Assembly: GCF_000280905.1 (NCBI RefSeq)
Contig: NZ_ALAP01000093.1
Location: 1 to 48,012, forward strand
From: Streptomyces sp. AA1529
Lineage (GTDB): Bacteria; Actinomycetota; Actinomycetes; Streptomycetales; Streptomycetaceae
Length of the DNA stretch: 48,012 nt
Direction of reading: 5' to 3'
Shown: piece after piece, positions 8,382-17,187 of the stretch
Position numbering within the stretch: the stretch's first letter is position 1
How the letters are laid out: each line of letters opens with the position of its first letter
Translations under genes and position numbers: made by a program
The notes under the pieces: generated by a model
Told to the model about the DNA's origin: nothing
What the model saw: the letters and a program-made list of their open reading frames with translations, nothing else
The model's database searches: none

Positions 8382-9590
8382 GTGAATACGCTGACTCCCA
8401 CCACCCGGGCCCTGGCCTGGTGCCTGCATCTGCTCGTCGCCGGGCTCCTGGCCCTGGCCGCCGGCCGTGCCGTGGCCGGCCACCGGCCGGGGGCGGTGGC
8501 CGTCGTCGCCGTCGCCCTGCTGCTCGGCGCGGCGTACGCGGCGGGGCCACTGCTGCCCGCCGTCGGGCGCTCCCGGCGGGCCGCCGCCGGATGGCTCGCC
8601 GCGCTGGGGGTGATCTGGCTGGGGCTGCTGGCCCTGTCGTCGGACGGGGTGTGGGTGGCCTTCCCGCTGTACTTCCTCCAGCTCCACCTGCTGCCCCGGC
8701 GCGGCGGCCTCGTCGCGGTGGCCGCCACCACCGCCGCCGCGATCGGTGCCTTCGCGGCGCACCAGGGTGCCTTCACCGTGGCGACAGCGCTGGGGCCGGC
8801 CCTGGGCGCGGCGGTCGCGGTGGTTGTCGTCCGGGGCTACCAGGCGCTGTACCGGGAGAGCGAGCAGCGCCGCCGGCTGATCGAGGAGCTGACGGCGACC
8901 CGGGCCGACCTGGCCGCCGCCCAGCACGCGGCGGGGGTGCTGGAGGAGCGGGAACGCCTCGCCCGGGAGATCCACGACACGCTCGCCCAGGGCCTCTCCA
9001 GCATCCAGTTGCTGCTGCGGGCGGCCGAGCGGGCCCTGCCCGGCCGTCCGCGGGCCGCCGGCGCGTACGTCGACCAGGCCCGGAAGGCCGCCGTGGACAA
9101 TCTCGCCGAAGCCCGCCGGTTCGTCGCCGCGCTCGCTCCGCCCGCGCTGGAGGGCGGCACGCTGGCCGGCGCGCTGGAGCGGCTGTGCGCGACCGTCTCG
9201 GCGCGCCATCCGCTGTCCGTCGGCTTCCATCTCACCGGCCGCCCGGTTCTCCTGCCCGCTCCGCACGAGGCCGCCCTGCTGCGCGTCGTCCAGTCCGCGC
9301 TGTCGAACACGGCGTCCCACGCCGGTGCCACCCGCGCGGAGGTCACGCTCAGCTACCTCGGGGAGCAGGTGGCCGTGGACGTCGTGGACGACGGGGCGGG
9401 CTTCGATCCGGGCGGGCTGCCCGCCCGCGACCCGGGTACCGGCGGCTTCGGCCTGCCGGCCATGCGGGCCCGGCTGGCCGGGCTGGGCGGCAGCCTCATC
9501 GTCGAGTCGGCACCGGGCAGCGGCACCGCGCTGGCGGCCCAGCTTCCGGTACCGGCCGCGCACCGGTCCGACGCGGAGGTTCGCCGGTGA
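8382..9590 (+). CDS. Sensor histidine kinase, NarL/DesK type
   Basis: 402 residues from GTG 8382. A GGAG stands 5 nt upstream and an in-frame GTG at 8376 is an alternative. Four to five hydrophobic segments in residues 8-150 form the membrane sensor. A short coiled linker leads to a HisKA_3 domain with the phospho-acceptor His198 in EERERLAREIHDTLAQG. The HATPase domain shows an N-box-like SALSNTASHAGA, VVDDGAGFD, and GGFGLPAMRARL. The -10-like TACGCT (8367-8372) is so close that the 5' leader must be very short. The stop overlaps the next GTG (GTGA). With the response regulator it probably controls the divergent ABC pair. Confidence 0.92.
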   Translation: MNTLTPTTRALAWCLHLLVAGLLALAAGRAVAGHRPGAVAVVAVALLLGAAYAAGPLLPAVGRSRRAAAGWLAALGVIWLGLLALSSDGVWVAFPLYFLQLHLLPRRGGLVAVAATTAAAIGAFAAHQGAFTVATALGPALGAAVAVVVVRGYQALYRESEQRRRLIEELTATRADLAAAQHAAGVLEERERLAREIHDTLAQGLSSIQLLLRAAERALPGRPRAAGAYVDQARKAAVDNLAEARRFVAALAPPALEGGTLAGALERLCATVSARHPLSVGFHLTGRPVLLPAPHEAALLRVVQSALSNTASHAGATRAEVTLSYLGEQVAVDVVDDGAGFDPGGLPARDPGTGGFGLPAMRARLAGLGGSLIVESAPGSGTALAAQLPVPAAHRSDAEVRR

Positions 9591-10222
9591 CCGGCGATGC
9601 CGTCCGGCTGCTGCTGGCCGACGATCACCCCGTGGTGCGCGCCGGGCTGCGCGCCGTCCTGGAGACCGAACCGGGGCTCGCCGTCGTGGCCGAAGCCGCC
9701 ACGGCCGAGGAAGCCGTCGCCCGCGCCGCCGGGGGCGGGATCGACGTGGTGCTGATGGATCTGCAGTTCGGTGCCGGTATGACCGGTTCGGAGGCCACTG
9801 CCGCCATCACCGCGCGTCCCGGCGCGCCGCGGGTCCTGATCGTCACCACCTACGGCACCGACGCCGACGCGCTGCCGGCCATCGAGGCGGGCGCCACCGG
9901 CTACCTCCTCAAGGACGCGCCGCCGGACGAACTGGCCGAGGCCGTACGCACCGCTGCCACGGGCCGCACCACCCTCGCGCCCGCGGTCGCCGACCGCATC
10001 ATGCGGCGGCTGCGCGCCCCGGGAACCGCCCTGACCCAGCGGGAGACCGAGGTGCTGACCCTGGTCGCCGCAGGGCTGTCCAACAAGGACGTCGGCCGGC
10101 GGCTGCACCTCACCGAGGGCACGGTCAAGTCCCATCTGGCGCGCATCTACGCCAAGCTCGACGTCGACTCCCGCACCGCGGCCGTGGCCGCCGCCACGGA
10201 GCTCGGGTTCATCCGCCGCTGA
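9587..10222 (+). CDS. NarL/FixJ-type response regulator
   Basis: 211 residues. The receiver domain has acidic residues Asp12/Asp13 (LLADDHPVVRAGL), phospho-acceptor Asp58 (DVVLMDLQF), and the conserved Lys in GYLLKDAPP. The C-terminal LuxR HTH reads LTQRETEVLTLVAAGLSNKD, then RRLHLTEGTVKSHL. The GTG start overlaps the kinase stop and has GGAGG upstream. The cognate kinase is the preceding gene. The most obvious target is the divergent ABC exporter, by position only. Confidence 0.94.
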   Translation: MTGDAVRLLLADDHPVVRAGLRAVLETEPGLAVVAEAATAEEAVARAAGGGIDVVLMDLQFGAGMTGSEATAAITARPGAPRVLIVTTYGTDADALPAIEAGATGYLLKDAPPDELAEAVRTAATGRTTLAPAVADRIMRRLRAPGTALTQRETEVLTLVAAGLSNKDVGRRLHLTEGTVKSHLARIYAKLDVDSRTAAVAAATELGFIRR

Positions 10223-10318
10223 CCGGCCGCCGCACCGGGTCCCGGCCTGGCCTCGCGACGCTCTCCCCCGGTCCCGCCGCCGGGGCGGTGGGCGCCGGGC
10301 CGGTCGGGCACCGCGCTC

Positions 10319-11209
10319 TCAGGCGGCGCCGCGGCTGCCGCTCGCCGCGTACAGCAGTTCGCGCACCTCGGGCAGCGCCTCCTCGGCGGTGCTCCACACC
10401 AGCCGCAGCGCGAGGTCGGGGGCGGGCAGCCCGAGCCGGACCAGACGGCCCTGTTCCAGCCCGTCCTCGACCGCGAACCGGGGCAGCAGCGCGATGCCCA
10501 GGCCCTGTTCCGCCCAGGCCCGCATCACCGGCACCCCACCGGCTTCCACCCGCTCGACCTCGGGACCCAGCAGGTGGTCGGCGACCATCCGGAAAGAGCA
10601 CTGCGCCACGTTGACCAGCAGCCGCTCGCCCGCCAGCCCGGCCGCCTCCAGCGGGCGGCCGGCCAGCGGATGCCCGGGAGCGGCCACCAGGTCCAGCGGG
10701 ACGGCACCCACGTCCAGGCTCGAGAGCGGCGCCGCCGGGAGGGGGAAGCCCAGCCCGCCCAGGCTCTCGCCGCGGTCCAGGAGCAGCGCGGCGGTCAGGC
10801 TCCCCGCGGCGACCTCGTCGAGCAGCACGCCGCGCCCGGTGGCGACCCGCACCTCGACTCCCAGGCGGGGCCGCCGGCTGGCGAACCGGCGCAGCACCGC
10901 GGGTACGCAGGTGGCCGCGATGGTCTCCAGCGCGCCGAGCCGCAGCGGCCGGACCGCGCCCCGCACCTCGCCGACCGCCTGCTCGGACTGGCGCAGCAGC
11001 CGGGCCGCCCAGTCCACCAACCGGTCGCCCGCGGCCGTCGTGCGCATGCCGTGCGCGGTACGCGCGAACAGGGCGACCCCCATCGCCTCCTCCAGCGCGC
11101 GGATGTGCGCCGAGACCGACGAGGGGGCGAGATCGAGCGCGTGGGCGGCCTCGGTGACCGTGCCGTGCTTCACCACCGCCTCGAAGGTGCGGAGTTGTCG
11201 CAGCTCCAT
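10319..11209 (-). CDS. LysR-family transcriptional regulator
   Basis: 296 residues. The N-terminal winged HTH is MELRQLRTFEAVVKHGTVTEA then APSSVSAHIRALEEAMGVALF, followed by an effector-binding domain with the usual two subdomains (about 90-290). ATG 11209 is preceded by a G-rich Shine-Dalgarno. It is divergent from an MFS exporter with a 112-bp gap, the classic LysR/target layout, so it probably controls that exporter. The ligand is unknown. Confidence 0.93.
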   Translation of the reverse strand: MELRQLRTFEAVVKHGTVTEAAHALDLAPSSVSAHIRALEEAMGVALFARTAHGMRTTAAGDRLVDWAARLLRQSEQAVGEVRGAVRPLRLGALETIAATCVPAVLRRFASRRPRLGVEVRVATGRGVLLDEVAAGSLTAALLLDRGESLGGLGFPLPAAPLSSLDVGAVPLDLVAAPGHPLAGRPLEAAGLAGERLLVNVAQCSFRMVADHLLGPEVERVEAGGVPVMRAWAEQGLGIALLPRFAVEDGLEQGRLVRLGLPAPDLALRLVWSTAEEALPEVRELLYAASGSRGAA

Positions 11210-11226
11210 GCCCCCGCCTCTCCCCC

Positions 11227-11269
11227 GTGGCCGTGCCGATTCGTGGCCGTGCGGATCTCCCGAACGGAG
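11227..11269. promoter_or_regulatory. Candidate LysR operator region between regulator and MFS exporter
   Basis: Two direct copies of GTGGCCGTGC (11227-11236 and 11243-11252, 16 bp apart) are followed by the dyad CTCC-cgaac-GGAG (11257-11269). The 112-bp divergent gap is the expected place for a LysR binding site. The assignment is inference from position; arms are short. Confidence 0.3.
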
Positions 11270-11321
11270 TGTACGGCTGCGCCGGTGGAGGGCGGAGCGC
11301 GCCGGGCGCACAGTGCCCCGT

Positions 11322-12698
11322 ATGACGCTCGACAAACACCTTCCGCCGGCGAGCACGGCCGGTCGTCCGCGCTCCCCGCTCCGGCACCGGGGAACCGTGC
11401 TGGCGGGAATCTCGCTCGGCTACTTCATGGTCCTGCTCGACACCACCGTGCTGTCGGTCGCCGAGCCGGACCTGGCGGCCTCCCTGCACACGTCGGTGGC
11501 CGGTCTCCAATGGGCGGCCAACAGCTACACGGTGGTCTTCGCGGCGCTGCTGCTGTCGGCCGGGGCGCTCGCCGACCGGCTCGGCGCGCACCGGGTCTTC
11601 CGTGCCGGTGCGGCGCTGTTCGCGCTGGGGTCGGCGCTGTGCGCGCTCGCCCCCACCGTCGGCGCCCTGGTCGGGATGCGCGCGCTGCTGGGTGCCGCGG
11701 CCGCCGCCTGCGTGCCCTCGTCGCTCGCGCTGATCGGCCGCCTCTACCCGGACCGGGGTCAGCACGCGCGGGCCGTCGCGACCTGGGCGGCGATCAGCGG
11801 CGCCGCGGTGGCCACCGGACCGCTGGCGGGCGGCGCGCTGGTCGGCGCCGCCGGCTGGCGGGCCGTCTTCCTGATCAACGTCCCGCTCGGCGCGGCGGTT
11901 CTGGTGCTGACGGCCACCCGGAGCCTGCACTGCCCGCGGGGGGACCGAAAAGTGGACTGGCCCGCCCAATTGGCGGCGTGCGCCTGTCTGGCACTGGTCA
12001 CGGACGGGCTCATCGCCGCAGGCGCGGCAGCCTGGCCGCACACCGCCGCGGCGCTGGGCGGCGCCGCGGTCACCGGCGCGGCCTTCGCACGGCTGGAGCG
12101 GCGCAGCACGGCGCCGGTGCTGAACCGGGCGCTGCTGGGTGCCGGAGCCGCGCGGGCCGGTCTGGCCGCGGGAGCCGCGGTCAACTTCGCCTTGGCCGGC
12201 AGCCTCTTCGTACTGCCCCTGCTGCTGACCGACCGCGGCATGTCGGCGCTGGAGACGGGGCTCGCCTTTCTGCCGCTGACGATCCCGTTCGCCGTGAACC
12301 CGCCGCTGACCGGCCGGATCGTGGCCAGGCGGGGCGCTCGGCCGCCGGTGCTCGGCGGGCTCGTGCTGCTCGCCGCCGGGGGCGCCGTGCTCGCAACGGC
12401 CGCGTGGGCCAGGGCGCCGTACGGCTGGCTGGCCGCTGGGCTGCTGCTGACCGGTCTCGGCGTCTCGTTCGCCCTGCCCGCGCTGGTCACCGCTGTGGCC
12501 GGAGCGGCCCCGCCGGGCGCGGGCGGTGCCGTGGGGGGCATGCTCAACGCGGCACGGCAGACGGGTGCGAGCCTGGGCATCGCCGCCATGGGCGCGCCCC
12601 TCGCGGCGGGCATCGGCTCGGCTCCCTGGGCGTTCGCCGTGGCGGCGGTGGTGTGTGCCGGGACGGCCGCCTGGTTCGGCGGCGTACGGCGTCCGTGA
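11322..12698 (+). CDS. MFS multidrug exporter, DHA2 (14-TM) type
   Basis: 458 residues. The N-terminus has the DHA2 motif GYFMVLLDTTVLSVAEPDL, followed by NSYTVVFAALLLSAGALADRLG (motif A) and about 14 hydrophobic segments. The family exports antibiotics and other toxic compounds by proton antiport. The gene is divergent from the LysR regulator and is followed 11 nt downstream by a strong hairpin terminator, so it is monocistronic. A weak -10-like CACAGT ends 7 nt before the ATG, so the transcript may be leaderless. Confidence 0.93.
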   Translation: MTLDKHLPPASTAGRPRSPLRHRGTVLAGISLGYFMVLLDTTVLSVAEPDLAASLHTSVAGLQWAANSYTVVFAALLLSAGALADRLGAHRVFRAGAALFALGSALCALAPTVGALVGMRALLGAAAAACVPSSLALIGRLYPDRGQHARAVATWAAISGAAVATGPLAGGALVGAAGWRAVFLINVPLGAAVLVLTATRSLHCPRGDRKVDWPAQLAACACLALVTDGLIAAGAAAWPHTAAALGGAAVTGAAFARLERRSTAPVLNRALLGAGAARAGLAAGAAVNFALAGSLFVLPLLLTDRGMSALETGLAFLPLTIPFAVNPPLTGRIVARRGARPPVLGGLVLLAAGGAVLATAAWARAPYGWLAAGLLLTGLGVSFALPALVTAVAGAAPPGAGGAVGGMLNAARQTGASLGIAAMGAPLAAGIGSAPWAFAVAAVVCAGTAAWFGGVRRP

Positions 12699-12709
12699 CC
12701 GGGTGCACG

Positions 12710-12746
12710 GGGCAGCGGTGCCGGGCACCGGTCGGCACCGCTGCCC
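12710..12746 (+). terminator. Hairpin terminator after the MFS gene
   Basis: Arms 12710-12723 (GGGCAGCGGTGCCG) and 12733-12746 form a perfect 14-bp stem with a 9-nt loop, 11 nt past the stop codon. There is no T-tract, as is common in Streptomyces. Confidence 0.75.
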
Positions 12747-12884
12747 GGGGACGACCGACGGTGTGCCGGGAGCCCGCCGTCCACGGGCCCGGTCTCCGCA
12801 GGGCAGCTGCCCGGGCAGCCCGCGGACGTTCCGTGCGGGGCAGGCGGTCTTCTGCACCCGGGATCCGCGGCCCATAGTCGGATC

Positions 12885-13457
12885 ATGAATGCCTCTTCGG
12901 ATCAGCACCGCGGCCCGCGCACCGGTCCGGCGGGAGCCGCGGCCCGCCGCTTCCATGACGTACGCGAGGCGGCGGCGGCCGTCCTGACCGGCGTCGTGGC
13001 CCTGTACATCGCCCTGGTCGCGTTCGGGAACGTCACCGACTTCGACACGAACCGGGAGTTCGTCCGGCACGTGCTGGCGATGGACACCACGTTCCGGGAC
13101 GGGGATGTGATGTGGCGGGCGGTCACTTCCCGCGCCTGGCAGGACGCGGCCTACGTCGCGATCGTCGTGTGGGAGTCGGCCGCGGCGCTGGTGCTGATCG
13201 CGGCGACCGGGCTGTGGCTGCGCCGCGGGGACCGGCACCGTGCCCGCTCGCTGTCCACCGCGGGCCTGCTGATGCTCCTCGTCCTGTTCGGGGCGGGGTT
13301 CATCGCGCTCGGCGGGGAGTGGTTCGCCATGTGGCAGTCGGAGAAGTGGAACGGGCTGGAGGCCGCCACCCGCGTCGTGCTGCTGAGCGGGCTCACGCTG
13401 CTGACCGTGCACACCACCCCGGACCGGCCTGGCGCGCCGGGCGGCGGTACGGACTGA
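12885..13457 (+). CDS. DUF2165 family small integral membrane protein
   Basis: 190 residues. Four hydrophobic segments are visible: AAVLTGVVALYIALVAFGNVT, AAYVAIVVWESAAALVLIAAT, GLLMLLVLFGAGFIALGG and a weaker C-terminal one. The conserved family features NxTDFxTNxxFVxHVLxMDTTF and GGEWFxMWQSxxWNG are present, matching DUF2165. The biochemical role of the family is not known. CATAGT at 12873-12878 ends 6 nt before the ATG, which fits a leaderless transcript. Flanked by terminators on both sides, so it is a single-gene unit. Confidence 0.85.
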   Translation: MNASSDQHRGPRTGPAGAAARRFHDVREAAAAVLTGVVALYIALVAFGNVTDFDTNREFVRHVLAMDTTFRDGDVMWRAVTSRAWQDAAYVAIVVWESAAALVLIAATGLWLRRGDRHRARSLSTAGLLMLLVLFGAGFIALGGEWFAMWQSEKWNGLEAATRVVLLSGLTLLTVHTTPDRPGAPGGGTD

Positions 13458-13472
13458 CCGGCGGCGGCCGGA

Positions 13473-13509
13473 GCGGGCCGGGGCGGGGGGGATCCCCTCC
13501 CCGGCCCGC
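13473..13509 (+). terminator. Hairpin terminator after the DUF2165 gene
   Basis: GCGGGCCGGGG (13473-13483) pairs perfectly with 13499-13509. The region between is itself partly self-complementary (GGGGATCCCC). It begins 16 nt after the stop. The rest of the 281-bp gap up to 13739 shows no gene. Confidence 0.65.
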
Positions 13510-13738
13510 CGCGTTCCGCCCGCCGGCCGGGCGCCGCGGCCCCCGGGCCGGTGGCCGCGGTCGGAAACCCGGCGCCCGCCGTGAACTTTCCGTGCCGAGC
13601 CGGCATCGAACCCCCCGTGCAGAACACCGCAGCAGAGGGACGGACGCGCTCCGCTCCCGCATCGCCACCCGCCCCGCTCGGCACCTCCCGCTCCGCGCGG
13701 CCCGCCGTCCCGACCCACAGCACCGGATATGAGGACCC

Positions 13739-14992
13739 ATGCACATCTCGTTTCTGATCTTCAGCGCGTACGGGATGGGCGGGACGGTCCGCACCACCTT
13801 CAACCTGGCGGACGCGCTCTCCGAGCAGCACGACGTGGAGGTCGTGTCCGTCTTCCGGTACCGGGACAGGCTGTTCTTCGAGCCGGGCGAGCGCGTACGG
13901 CTGAGCTCGCTGGTCGACATGCGGCGGAACCGGCCGACCTATGAAGGCGACGATCCCGAACACGCCCGGCCGGCCCGGGTCTTCCCGGCGGCCGACGGCC
14001 AGTACTCGCGGCACAGCGCGCTGACGGACCGCCGGATCGGCGCGTATCTCAGGAGCACCGAGGCGGACGTCGTGATCGGGACCCGGCCCGGACTCAACGT
14101 GCACGTGGCCCGGCAGACGCGGCGCGGCCCGGTGCGGCTGGGGCAGGAGCACCTCACCCTCGCCACGCACTCCGTACGGCTCAAGCGTCTGCTGCGGCGC
14201 ACCTATCCCCGGCTGGACGCGGTCACCACGGTGACCGAGGCGGACGCCCGCGACTACCGCAGCACGCTGCGCCTGCCCGGCGTGCGCGTCGAGGGGCTCC
14301 CCAACAGCGTGCCCGAGCCGCAGATCGGTCCGACGGACGGCAGCGGCAAGTGGGTGGTGGCCGCGGGGCGGCTCGCCCCGGCCAAGCGCTACGACGTGCT
14401 CATACGCGCCTTCGCCGAGGTGGTCCGGGAACGCCCGGACTGGGGTCTGCGCATCTACGGCCACGGCCGGGAGCACGACAAGCTGCGCCGGCTCATCGAC
14501 GAACTCGGCCTCTACAACCACGTCTTCCTGATGGGCTCGGCCAACCCCATCGAGGCCGAGTGGGTGAAGGGCGCGATCTGTGCCGTCACCTCGAGCCTCG
14601 AATCGTTCGGGATGACCATCGTCGAGGCGATGCGGTGCGGGCTTCCGGTCGTGGCCACCGACTGCCCGCACGGGCCCGGGGAGATCATCCGGCACGGCGA
14701 GGACGGGATCCTGGTGCCCACAGGTGATGTGGGCGCGATCTCCGGTGCGCTGTTGCGGCTGATCAACGACGAGGGCCTGCGCACACGTATGGGGCGGGCC
14801 GCACTGGCCGCGTCGGCCCGGTTCGACCCGGCGCGCCTGGCCGCCCGGTACGAGGATCTGCTGACCTCGCTGGTGAACCGCCGGTCGGGCACGCTGCACC
14901 GAGCCCGCGGCAGCCTGCTCGGCGGGGCGTACACGGCCCGGGAGGCAGCGCGCTCGGGGGCCGGATACGCGCTCCGAGCGGCCCGGAGGTGA
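13739..14992 (+). CDS. Glycosyltransferase family 4
   Basis: 417 residues, GT-B fold. The N-terminal acceptor domain starts MHISFLIFSAYGMGGTVRTT, with the glycine-rich loop of GT4 enzymes. The C-terminal nucleotide-sugar domain has VVAAGRLAPAKRYDVLIRAF and the EX7E motif in ESFGMTIVEAMRCGLPVVAT, then CPHGPGEI. Such Streptomyces proteins make surface polysaccharides or teichoic-acid-like polymers; donor and acceptor cannot be read. GAGGA lies 6 nt upstream of the ATG. It stands alone, convergent with the glyoxalase gene. Confidence 0.9.
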   Translation: MHISFLIFSAYGMGGTVRTTFNLADALSEQHDVEVVSVFRYRDRLFFEPGERVRLSSLVDMRRNRPTYEGDDPEHARPARVFPAADGQYSRHSALTDRRIGAYLRSTEADVVIGTRPGLNVHVARQTRRGPVRLGQEHLTLATHSVRLKRLLRRTYPRLDAVTTVTEADARDYRSTLRLPGVRVEGLPNSVPEPQIGPTDGSGKWVVAAGRLAPAKRYDVLIRAFAEVVRERPDWGLRIYGHGREHDKLRRLIDELGLYNHVFLMGSANPIEAEWVKGAICAVTSSLESFGMTIVEAMRCGLPVVATDCPHGPGEIIRHGEDGILVPTGDVGAISGALLRLINDEGLRTRMGRAALAASARFDPARLAARYEDLLTSLVNRRSGTLHRARGSLLGGAYTAREAARSGAGYALRAARR

Positions 14993-15053
14993 TCCGGCGG
15001 GCCCGGCGTCCCGCAGCGGGGCAGGTTCGGCCGGGGGCCGGCCGGTCCGCGGG

Positions 15054-15713
15054 TCAGGACGCCTGGGAGGCGGCCGGATCGGCGGCCTCCCAGGCGAATC
15101 CGTCCGGGTCGGTGAAGGAGCCGGCGGTGCCGCCGAGGACGATGCGGTGCGAGCCGGTGCCGTCCTCGGGGACGCCGAGGTCCTTGGCCAGGCCTGCGCG
15201 CTTGTACAGCGCCAGCTTGACGGGGCTGGATTCGCCGGAGGCGAACTCGGCGTACTTGCCGCCGAAGCTCTTGGCCACGGTCAGTCCCCGGTCCGCGTAG
15301 AACTGCCTGGTGGCCTTCACGTCCCGGACGCCCAGGAGGAGGACCATCTCGTCGATCTCGCGGGTGGCCGGGCCGGTGTCCTTCTTCGCGGGGGTCGCGA
15401 CCTTCCAGATCGTCCCGTCGGGTGCCTGGACGACGCCGCCGTAGCCCCACAGCGACTTCGCCGCGGGCTTGAGCACGGTGGCGCCGGCGTCCACGGCGGC
15501 GTCGAGGAAGCTGTCGACGGTGGCCGGACGGGAGACCGTGAGCGCCAGGGTGAAGCCGCGGAATCCGGTGGAGTGCGGCGCGGAGTGCCGCAGACGGATG
15601 CGTGATTCCACCCCGAGGGCGGTGTGGAAGTGGCGGGCGGACTCGGGGTCGGCCACCTCGAGGGTGACGGAGGTGAGGGAGATCCGGGCTGCGGTGGAAG
15701 CGGTGGTTGCCAT
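15054..15713 (-). CDS. Glyoxalase/bleomycin-resistance (VOC) family protein
   Basis: 219 residues with two tandem VOC half-domains: ISLTSVTLEVADPESARHFHTAL at the N-terminus and EIDEMVLLLGVRDVKATRQFYAD from about residue 120, the latter ending with the typical FTDPDGFAWE. The family includes glyoxalase I, extradiol dioxygenases and metal-dependent resistance proteins; the substrate is unknown. The ATG has no Shine-Dalgarno, but TAGCGT (15721-15726, minus strand) ends 7 nt upstream, so a leaderless transcript is likely. An HxlR regulator lies upstream in the same direction, a common pairing in aldehyde or electrophile response. Confidence 0.88.
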   Translation of the reverse strand: MATTASTAARISLTSVTLEVADPESARHFHTALGVESRIRLRHSAPHSTGFRGFTLALTVSRPATVDSFLDAAVDAGATVLKPAAKSLWGYGGVVQAPDGTIWKVATPAKKDTGPATREIDEMVLLLGVRDVKATRQFYADRGLTVAKSFGGKYAEFASGESSPVKLALYKRAGLAKDLGVPEDGTGSHRIVLGGTAGSFTDPDGFAWEAADPAASQAS

Positions 15714-15838
15714 GAACTTCACGCTAGGAGGAACCCCGCGACCGGCGCTTCTCGATTCCTGACCGCTTGGATTCCCGCTCCGGACCGCGCCCCGGGCAGG
15801 GGCGGAGCCCGCCGGGCCTCGGGCGGCGCGGCGGCGGA

Positions 15839-16222
15839 TCAGGCGTCGAAGCGGCGGCGCGCCTCCTCGATGTCCGCCAGGTACCGGTGGGTCCAGCCGC
15901 ACATGGCGTCGACCGTGCCGCGCAGGGCCCGGCCCGGTTCGGTCAGGGTGTACTCGACCCGCGGCGGCACGGTCGGATGGACCGTGCGGTCGACCAGGCC
16001 GTCCCGCTCCAGTCTGCGCAGGTTCTGGGTGAGCATCTTGTGGCTCACTCCCTCGACCTCCTTGCGCAGCTCGTTGAAGCGCAGGGTGCGCTCGCCGAGA
16101 GCCTCGACGATCAGGAGCGCCCACTTGTTGGCGATGTCGGAGAAGATCTCCCGCGCCAGGGAGTCGGCACGCCGCAGGTCGGCGTCCTCGGGCAGATCCC
16201 CGAGCCGCTGTTCGGTCACCAT
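15839..16222 (-). CDS. HxlR-family winged-helix regulator
   Basis: 127 residues from ATG 16222, which has GGGGAGAAG upstream; the frame stays open 99 nt further. It shows the HxlR signature IFSDIANKWALLIVEALGERTLRFNELRKEVEGVSHKML split over the HTH, then LRRLERDGLVDRTV and the wing VPPRVEYTLTEPGRAL. Members often respond to aldehydes or quinones through a cysteine near the N-terminus. None is present here; the only Cys is in AMCGWTHRY near the C-terminus. A palindromic ACGTACGT (16244-16251) sits 22 bp upstream and could be an autoregulatory site. Probably controls the following VOC gene. Confidence 0.9.
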   Translation of the reverse strand: MVTEQRLGDLPEDADLRRADSLAREIFSDIANKWALLIVEALGERTLRFNELRKEVEGVSHKMLTQNLRRLERDGLVDRTVHPTVPPRVEYTLTEPGRALRGTVDAMCGWTHRYLADIEEARRRFDA

Positions 16223-16370
16223 CAGGTTCTTCTCCCCGCCGATACGTACGTTCTTCCAGGTCCGCCGCCACTCTCCTACGGCCGGCCGAGCGGCCACAAC
16301 GCGGTTCGCCGGTGGAGCCAAGTGGCGCCTTGCCGCCGGAGGAGATTCGCCGCCCTGTACGGCCGGCGGG

Positions 16371-17129
16371 TCAGGAGCGGCGGCGGGGCCTGCCGCGCCT
16401 GCCGGCCCTGGCCCCTCCGGCGCCGCTCCGCGGGTTCCTGCCGGTCTGCTTGCCGGCGGCGGGCTTGCGGCGGGCGGACTGTTCCGCGCGGGGCTGCCGG
16501 GGCTGCGGCTCGGGCGCCTTGCGGCCCCGGGTGCTGTTGGGGGTGCGGCCGCGCACGATGCCGATGAAGTCCTCGACCATGTCGGTGGTGCGCTCCTCCG
16601 GCCAGGAGAGCGCGACCTGCGAGACGGGCGCGTCCGTGACGGGCCGGTAGGTCAGGTCCCGGCGGTGGTGCAGCCGGGCGAGGGACTGGGGGACGACCAG
16701 GAGCCCCACTCCGGCGGCCACCAGTTCGACGGCGTCGGCGGTGGTGGCCGGACGCTCCAGGGCGGGCTGCCCGGGCCGCTGCTCCCAGCCCAGGACCTCG
16801 TCCAGGGGGTGCAGCACGATCTCGTCGGCCAGCTCGGCGAGGGTCACCTCGTCCGCCGCGGTCACCAGGTGGTCCTTGGGGACGACGACCACCGTCGTCT
16901 CGGTGTACAGCGGGATCGCGCTGAAGCGGGAGCGGTCGACGGGCAGCCGCACGAAACCCGCGTCCGCGGCGCCGTCCGCCAGCACGCCCGGGGCGTCTGC
17001 GGCGGTCACCGAGACCAGGTCCAGCGGGATGTCCGGCAGTCGCTCTCCCCAGATCCGCACCCATTTCGCGGGTGTCACGCCGGGGACGTACGCGAGGCGG
17101 AACGACGGTGGGGTCTCCGAGCCTGTCAC
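16371..17129 (-). CDS. LysR-type substrate-binding domain protein lacking the HTH
   Basis: 252 residues. Residues 10-190 read as a stand-alone LysR effector domain: FRLAYVPGVTPAKWVRIW at the start, then DAGFVRLPVDRSRFSAIPLY, VVVVPKDHLV, and AVELVAAGVGLLVVPQSLAR. The usual 60-90-residue N-terminal winged HTH is missing. It is not a truncation by frameshift, because a -10 box (TAACCT, minus strand, 17136-17141) ends 6 nt before the GTG start. The last 60 residues are Arg/Pro/Lys-rich and look disordered and nucleic-acid-friendly. It is divergent from a DUF5997 gene with only 58 bp between them. Function unknown. Confidence 0.85.
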   Translation of the reverse strand: MTGSETPPSFRLAYVPGVTPAKWVRIWGERLPDIPLDLVSVTAADAPGVLADGAADAGFVRLPVDRSRFSAIPLYTETTVVVVPKDHLVTAADEVTLAELADEIVLHPLDEVLGWEQRPGQPALERPATTADAVELVAAGVGLLVVPQSLARLHHRRDLTYRPVTDAPVSQVALSWPEERTTDMVEDFIGIVRGRTPNSTRGRKAPEPQPRQPRAEQSARRKPAAGKQTGRNPRSGAGGARAGRRGRPRRRS

Positions 17130-17187
17130 GTCGCCAGGTTACCGGGCGCGGTCGAGTGCACCGCAGGTGATCGATACCCTGGACGGC
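17130..17187. promoter_or_regulatory. Compact divergent promoter with two leaderless starts
   Basis: The 58-bp gap holds TAACCT on the minus strand (17136-17141), 6 nt before the GTG at 17129, and TACCCT on the plus strand (17175-17180), 7 nt before the ATG at 17188. Neither start has a Shine-Dalgarno. The spacing is that of leaderless actinobacterial transcripts. The two -35 regions must overlap, so the genes are probably co-regulated or mutually exclusive. Confidence 0.65.

Noticed and set aside
10209..13718. 1,169-codon minus-strand frame
   Set aside because: It covers the LysR, MFS and DUF2165 genes in a shadow frame with no recognisable domains.
16371..17129. HTH-less LysR protein as a degraded pseudogene
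   Set aside because: Its start is matched by a -10 box 6 nt upstream and the body has no stop or frame break; no HTH remnant lies upstream.
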